Source: Desulfotignum sp032250905 (GTDB lineage: Bacteria > Desulfobacterota > Desulfobacteria > Desulfobacterales > Desulfobacteraceae). Taken from it: 10,471 nucleotides of DNA. Under the pieces are notes generated by a model. It was not told where the DNA came from, did not search any database, and was given only the letters and a program-made list of their open reading frames with translations. Location of the stretch: contig JAVVEQ010000075.1 in NCBI GenBank assembly GCA_032250905.1, forward strand, positions 1-10,471. Direction: 5' to 3'. The position numbers and the translations under genes were made by a program. Below, one piece after another: positions 7,484-10,471 of the stretch (position 1 is its first letter; the number at the start of each line of letters is the position of its first letter).

Positions 7484-7501
7484 AACTCAGGCCTGACCCC
7501 T

Positions 7502-9304
7502 TTAATAGAACAGGTAGATCATCAACAGTTCGACGCTTAGAAAGATGACGGTCATGCCAAAACCGGCCTTGGTGTAGTCCACGGTCCGGAAACCGCCGGG
7601 CCGCATCACCAGGGCATTGACCTGGTGGGTTGGCAAAACGAAACTGTTGGACGCGGACAGGCCCACCACCAGGGCCGCCATTCTCGGGTCGGCGCCGGCC
7701 ATCATGGCCATGTTCATGCACAGCGGCACCAGCAGAACCGTGGCGCCCACATTGGAGATCACCAGGGTGAAAAACGTGGTCATGATTCCGATCACGGCCA
7801 AAAGCACAATGGGAGCCGGGGTGCCCACCAGGCCCAGAACCCCTTCGGCGATGAACGCGGCGGTGCCGCTTTTTTCAAATGCAATGCCTAAAGGGATCAG
7901 CCCGCCCAGAAGAAACACGGTCATCCAGTCCACAGAGGAATAGGCTTCATCCACGGTTAAGACCCCTGTGATGATCATGCCCAGGGCGCCTGACATCAAT
8001 GCCACGGCCAGAGGTGCGTTGAAAAAGATGATCTGGATCAGGGCGATGGCGAGCCAGCACACGGCCAGGACCGCTTTCTGGGGCCGCAGTATTTCGCCTT
8101 CCAGAGGAGAGGCGAACACCAGGGACCGGGGTTTGGGTTTGTTGTTCAGGATGTGGAACCGGTCCCAGGGACCCTGGAGCAGCAGGGTGTCGCCCTGGCT
8201 CAGGGGGATGTAGGTCAGGCCGCTGTAGAATTTCTTGTTTCCCTTGAACAGGACTAGGGGATTGAGCTGGTACTGGTCTTTGAACCGGGCTTCATTGAGT
8301 GTTTTGCCGATCAAATCGGAACGGGGGGAGACCACGGCCTCGGCCACACCGGCATTGGTGTTGGCCAGAGTATCGCCAAAGGCCTCCAGGGTGTCCTTGA
8401 TCTGCCAGCCATATTCCAGGGCCAGTTTTTCAATGTTTTCCCATTTGCCCACCACGGCCACGTCACAGTTGGCGGAAACAGCCTCATGGCTGTGCGGCAC
8501 CTCATTGATAGTTCTGCCGTCCGGAGAACTGATGCCGATCACCGTGACCAGGAATCTGGCCCGGATGGTCAGTTCTTCCAGGGTGCCGGTCCTGCCGGAT
8601 TCCGGCACATGCAGCTCGACAATGCTTCTGACCCCCTGGTATTCGGAAATCAGCATGTCCGAGGCCCCCCGGTTGAATTCACCGGACTTGGCAGGCAGGA
8701 TAAACCGGCCGAACACGATGAAGTAGATCAGGGCCGAGCCCACCAGACACAGGCCGATGGGGGTCTGGGTGAACAGGCCGAACGGTGCCAGTTTTTGCCC
8801 GCCGATCACCATCAAATCGTTTAACAGAATGGTGGGACTGGCCCCCACCAGGGTGATGGTGCCGCCAATAATGGCACAGAACGCCATGGGCATAAGGACC
8901 CGGGATGCGGGAATGCCCATGCGCTTGGAAATCCGCTGGGTCACGGGCAGAAACAGGGCCGCGGCCCCGATGTTCTGCATCATGCTGGAAATCATGGCCA
9001 CGGTTCCGGCAATGAACAGAATGATCTTGCTTTCACTCTTGCCGGCCAGGGCCATGATCGGCTTGGCCACCTTGTTCATCACCCCGGTCTTGTCCAGGCC
9101 CGCGCCGATGATGATCACAGCGATAATGGAACAGACCGCATTACTGGAAAGCCCTGAAAACGCATCTTTGGCACTCACGAGTCCCATCATCGGCAGCAGC
9201 ACCATCATCATGATGCCCACGACATCCACCCTGACCCATTCAAAGACAAACAAACAGATCACAAATACAAGCACGATCATTGTCAATATCATATCCGGTG
9301 TCAT
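7502..9304 (-). CDS. SLC13/DASS-type permease with two RCK_C (TrkA-C) domains
   Basis: A 600-residue inner-membrane permease of the divalent-anion/sodium symporter superfamily. Hydrophobic helices fill residues 5-205 and 408-600. They enclose a hydrophilic cytosolic insert (about 210-400) that looks like two RCK_C/TrkA-C units; the second is clear in SDLIGKTLNEARF...YIPLSQGDTLLLQG. Family marks are the paired re-entrant motifs MMQNIGAAALFLP (108-120) and VISNVGATVLLVP (515-527), IGGTITLVGASPTILLNDLM (146-165) and SFVLPTHQVNALVMRPGG (554-571). Such proteins import sulfate, thiosulfate or dicarboxylates, usually with sodium, or act as arsenite/silicate-type permeases; the substrate cannot be fixed here. 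The ATG at 9304 has GGAG 10 bases upstream, a rather long spacing. It follows the stress/receiver gene and a small membrane peptide, so its activity may be set by them. No clear terminator follows it. Confidence 0.88.
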   Translation of the reverse strand: MTPDMILTMIVLVFVICLFVFEWVRVDVVGIMMMVLLPMMGLVSAKDAFSGLSSNAVCSIIAVIIIGAGLDKTGVMNKVAKPIMALAGKSESKIILFIAGTVAMISSMMQNIGAAALFLPVTQRISKRMGIPASRVLMPMAFCAIIGGTITLVGASPTILLNDLMVIGGQKLAPFGLFTQTPIGLCLVGSALIYFIVFGRFILPAKSGEFNRGASDMLISEYQGVRSIVELHVPESGRTGTLEELTIRARFLVTVIGISSPDGRTINEVPHSHEAVSANCDVAVVGKWENIEKLALEYGWQIKDTLEAFGDTLANTNAGVAEAVVSPRSDLIGKTLNEARFKDQYQLNPLVLFKGNKKFYSGLTYIPLSQGDTLLLQGPWDRFHILNNKPKPRSLVFASPLEGEILRPQKAVLAVCWLAIALIQIIFFNAPLAVALMSGALGMIITGVLTVDEAYSSVDWMTVFLLGGLIPLGIAFEKSGTAAFIAEGVLGLVGTPAPIVLLAVIGIMTTFFTLVISNVGATVLLVPLCMNMAMMAGADPRMAALVVGLSASNSFVLPTHQVNALVMRPGGFRTVDYTKAGFGMTVIFLSVELLMIYLFY

Positions 9305-9367
9305 TCAATTAATTCTCCGTTCAAAAATTTTGATCATATCGGTCAGCCCGTTTTGGACACGCGCCTG

Positions 9368-9448
9368 CTATTTGTTGTTCCGGAAAACAAAACAGAGCGC
9401 AGCAACCCCGCCAATCAACACAATGCTGAAAATGAACCTGAAACTCAT
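9368..9448 (-). CDS. 26-residue single-span membrane peptide (small ORF)
   Basis: ATG at 9448, stop TAG at 9368-9370. The product is 26 residues: MSFR, a hydrophobic stretch of about 18 residues (FIFSIVLIGGVAALCFVF) and a basic tail RNNK. That is the length and composition of one transmembrane helix. Support comes from AAGGAG (9455-9460) at 6 bases from the ATG, the strongest ribosome binding site in the window, which overlaps the TAA of the upstream gene (9459-9461), so translation is likely coupled. It lies 63 bases before the permease. Small single-helix proteins next to transporters often act as accessory or regulatory subunits, but no family is recognised and the role is inferred. Confidence 0.65.
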   Translation of the reverse strand: MSFRFIFSIVLIGGVAALCFVFRNNK

Positions 9449-9454
9449 GGTTTT

Positions 9455-9460
9455 CTCCTT
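9455..9460 (-). promoter_or_regulatory. Strong ribosome binding site of the 26-residue peptide
   Basis: The minus strand reads TAAGGAG, where the stop codon of the USP-receiver gene supplies the first bases of AAGGAG; 6 bases separate it from the ATG at 9448. A perfect consensus at ideal spacing is the main reason to believe the small gene. Confidence 0.75.
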
Positions 9461-10373
9461 AATCAATGGAATACACACAAAATATCCGGGCCAGGACCGG
9501 CTTTTTTTCCTCCGATGATCCCAGGGAACTTAAAAATTTTCTGAAAAATCCCCAGAAGCTGCCCATGTCCTCTTTTTCAAAATACACGGACTCCAGGGCT
9601 TCGGTGGCTTCCCTGAGTTTGGAATCCCCGTGACCGGTCAGAAGCGTACTGGCAATGGTGGCATCTTTTTCTTTTAGTCTGGCAATGAGGTCCAGGCCGT
9701 CCATGTCCGGCAGGCGCTGGTCGATGATGGCCAGCTGAAACGTCTGGGACGTCATAATATCCATGGCTTCCTTCCCGTTCAGGGCGGTGAGGGGTTCATA
9801 CCCCTGCAGCCGGATCCGATCCGCCACGGCGTTGAGAAATTTGGGGTTGTCATCCACCAGCAGGATGCGGACCTCTTGTTTACCTGACTTTGCTCTGGCA
9901 CCGGTCCTGGGCGGGCCTGCCGGATTTTCCGTGATGATGAATTCGGGGTTGCCATATTCCTTGATCACGGTGGACACCGCATTATCGATATTGGAAAAAT
10001 GCACGGTATGAAAAAATTCCAGCCCCAGTTCTTCTGCTTTGGCCCGGAAGTCGGCGACATTTCGATCGGAATTTTTCTTGAACTCATCAAATGCCACATC
10101 ATGGGCATTGGAAAAAAATGCCGTGATGTCATGGGTAAGATTGGCGCAGTTCACGGCAATGATGCCGCACCCCATCCGCTTTGCCATCTCCAGGGCATAG
10201 GCCGCCATTTTTTCAGGAAACTGGCTTTCATAGGTGGCAACAGCAATGCGCTTCTCACATCTTTTTTCAGATTCAGACACGGCCCGGCCGGCCCCGGCAT
10301 CCTGATCCGGTGCGGCGGCCGGTTGATCCTTTACCGGTGCCGGTGCTTTTTTTGATTTTTTGAAAAGTGCCAT
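9459..10373 (-). CDS. UspA-like domain fused to a response-regulator receiver domain
   Basis: A 304-residue cytosolic protein without an output DNA-binding domain. Residues 1-40 are a Lys/Ala/Pro-rich linker-like tail. Residues 41-150 look like a universal-stress-protein fold (KRIAVATYES, a long helix, GCGIIAVNCAN, EFIITENP) but lack the usual GxxG-x9-G(S/T) nucleotide loop. Residues 168-278 are a receiver with D174/D175, phospho-acceptor D218 (IIDQRLPDMDG), T246 and K267; the proline normally after the lysine is replaced by E. This receiver is closely related to that of the NtrC-type regulator downstream (53 of 110 identical by hand count). AAGGA 7 bases before the ATG at 10373 supports the start. 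As the first gene of the permease unit it may pass a phosphorylation or stress signal to the permease or compete for the same kinase; both are inference. The USP call is weaker than the receiver call. Confidence 0.85.
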   Translation of the reverse strand: MALFKKSKKAPAPVKDQPAAAPDQDAGAGRAVSESEKRCEKRIAVATYESQFPEKMAAYALEMAKRMGCGIIAVNCANLTHDITAFFSNAHDVAFDEFKKNSDRNVADFRAKAEELGLEFFHTVHFSNIDNAVSTVIKEYGNPEFIITENPAGPPRTGARAKSGKQEVRILLVDDNPKFLNAVADRIRLQGYEPLTALNGKEAMDIMTSQTFQLAIIDQRLPDMDGLDLIARLKEKDATIASTLLTGHGDSKLREATEALESVYFEKEDMGSFWGFFRKFLSSLGSSEEKKPVLARIFCVYSID

Positions 10374-10380
10374 AATCGAG

Positions 10381-10385
10381 TCCTT
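10381..10385 (-). promoter_or_regulatory. Ribosome binding site of the USP-receiver gene
   Basis: AAGGA on the minus strand, 7 bases before the ATG at 10373. The same word recurs 14 bases upstream (10395-10399) inside the hairpin loop, as part of a near-perfect 14-base tandem repeat of the leader. Confidence 0.6.
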
Positions 10386-10386
10386 G

Positions 10387-10424
10387 TTAATGGGTCCTTG
10401 TTGACCCGTTAAAAGTTTTTTTTT
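10387..10424. promoter_or_regulatory. Leader hairpin next to a T9 tract
   Basis: Arms 10387-10396 and 10403-10412 pair over ten positions around a 6-base loop; one pair is G-U in the plus-strand RNA and C-A in the minus-strand RNA. On the plus strand the stem is followed by AAG and nine Ts, an intrinsic-terminator shape, but no plus-strand gene precedes it. On the minus strand it is a leader stem just upstream of the ribosome binding site, and could sequester a decoy AAGGA in its loop. Confidence 0.4.
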
Positions 10425-10446
10425 GCCATGATGGGACTGGCGTTTT

Positions 10447-10471
10447 GGGGTTATGATTTGGAATCATCCCC
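10447..10471. repeat. Inverted repeat at the window edge
   Basis: ATGATT-TGG-AATCAT (10453-10467) is a perfect 6+3+6 inverted repeat, extended by GGGG/CCCC outer arms (10447-10450 and 10468-10471) with a two-base bulge. It could be an operator for the USP-receiver unit or the terminator of a gene outside the window. The edge prevents a choice. Confidence 0.35.

Noticed and set aside
7484..7499. TCAGGCCTGA palindrome after the permease stop as a terminator
   Set aside because: It has no loop bases and no U-tract follows on the minus strand, so a stable terminator stem is unlikely.
9305..9337. 10-codon frame (MIKIFERRIN) ending in TGA immediately before the permease ATG
   Set aside because: The abutting TGA-ATG is suggestive of a leader peptide, but there is no ribosome binding site and the length is easily met by chance.
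8757..9518. Plus-strand frame with apparently hydrophobic content opposite the permease
   Set aside because: The hydrophobicity is a by-product of reading the antisense of transmembrane codons. No family motif is seen, and it runs across the 26-codon gene and the USP-receiver end.

Overview
The window looks like a chromosomal segment of a strictly anaerobic, GC-rich bacterium, most likely a sulfate-reducing Desulfobacterota of the Desulfobacterales type. The basis is a MetF of the short acetogen/sulfate-reducer kind next to an HdrA-like flavin/iron-sulfur protein, plus a universal-stress/receiver fusion beside an SLC13-type permease. The genus cannot be fixed from the sequence. All supported genes lie on the minus strand, so transcription runs from high to low coordinates. 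I see no tRNA, rRNA, CRISPR array, insertion sequence or phage gene.

Layout in the direction of transcription. (A) 10471-9305: a leader with two inverted repeats, a UspA-like + receiver fusion protein (9459-10373), then an unlisted 26-codon single-span membrane peptide (9368-9448) whose strong ribosome binding site overlaps the preceding stop codon. (B) 9304-7502: a 600-residue SLC13/DASS-type permease with two cytosolic RCK_C-like domains. (C) 7501-7354: an AT-rich gap with a -10 box, TGGAAT-type repeats and a TTACAT/ATGTAA inverted repeat. (D) 7353-5965: an NtrC-type regulator that has lost the GAFTGA loop and the Walker B glutamate. (E) 5963-3456: a penicillin-acylase-family exported Ntn hydrolase, starting with TTG one base after the regulator's stop. 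(F) 3455-3317: an AT-rich gap with a good sigma-70-like promoter. (G) 3316-2444: MetF-like 5,10-methylenetetrahydrofolate reductase. (H) 2443-2338: a gap with nested hairpins. (I) 2337-1: HdrA-like protein, cut by the window edge at its C-terminus.

Two functional blocks emerge. The metF-hdrA pair belongs to C1/Wood-Ljungdahl metabolism, where HdrA-like proteins are thought to couple methylene-H4F reduction to other redox carriers. The upstream block (USP-receiver, small peptide, permease, degenerate NtrC-type regulator, acylase) looks like a signalling and transport module. Its two receiver domains are close paralogues, identical at 53 of 110 aligned positions by my hand count, with the same unusual YFEK..MG..W ending. 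No histidine kinase lies in the window. The joint role of this block is inference.
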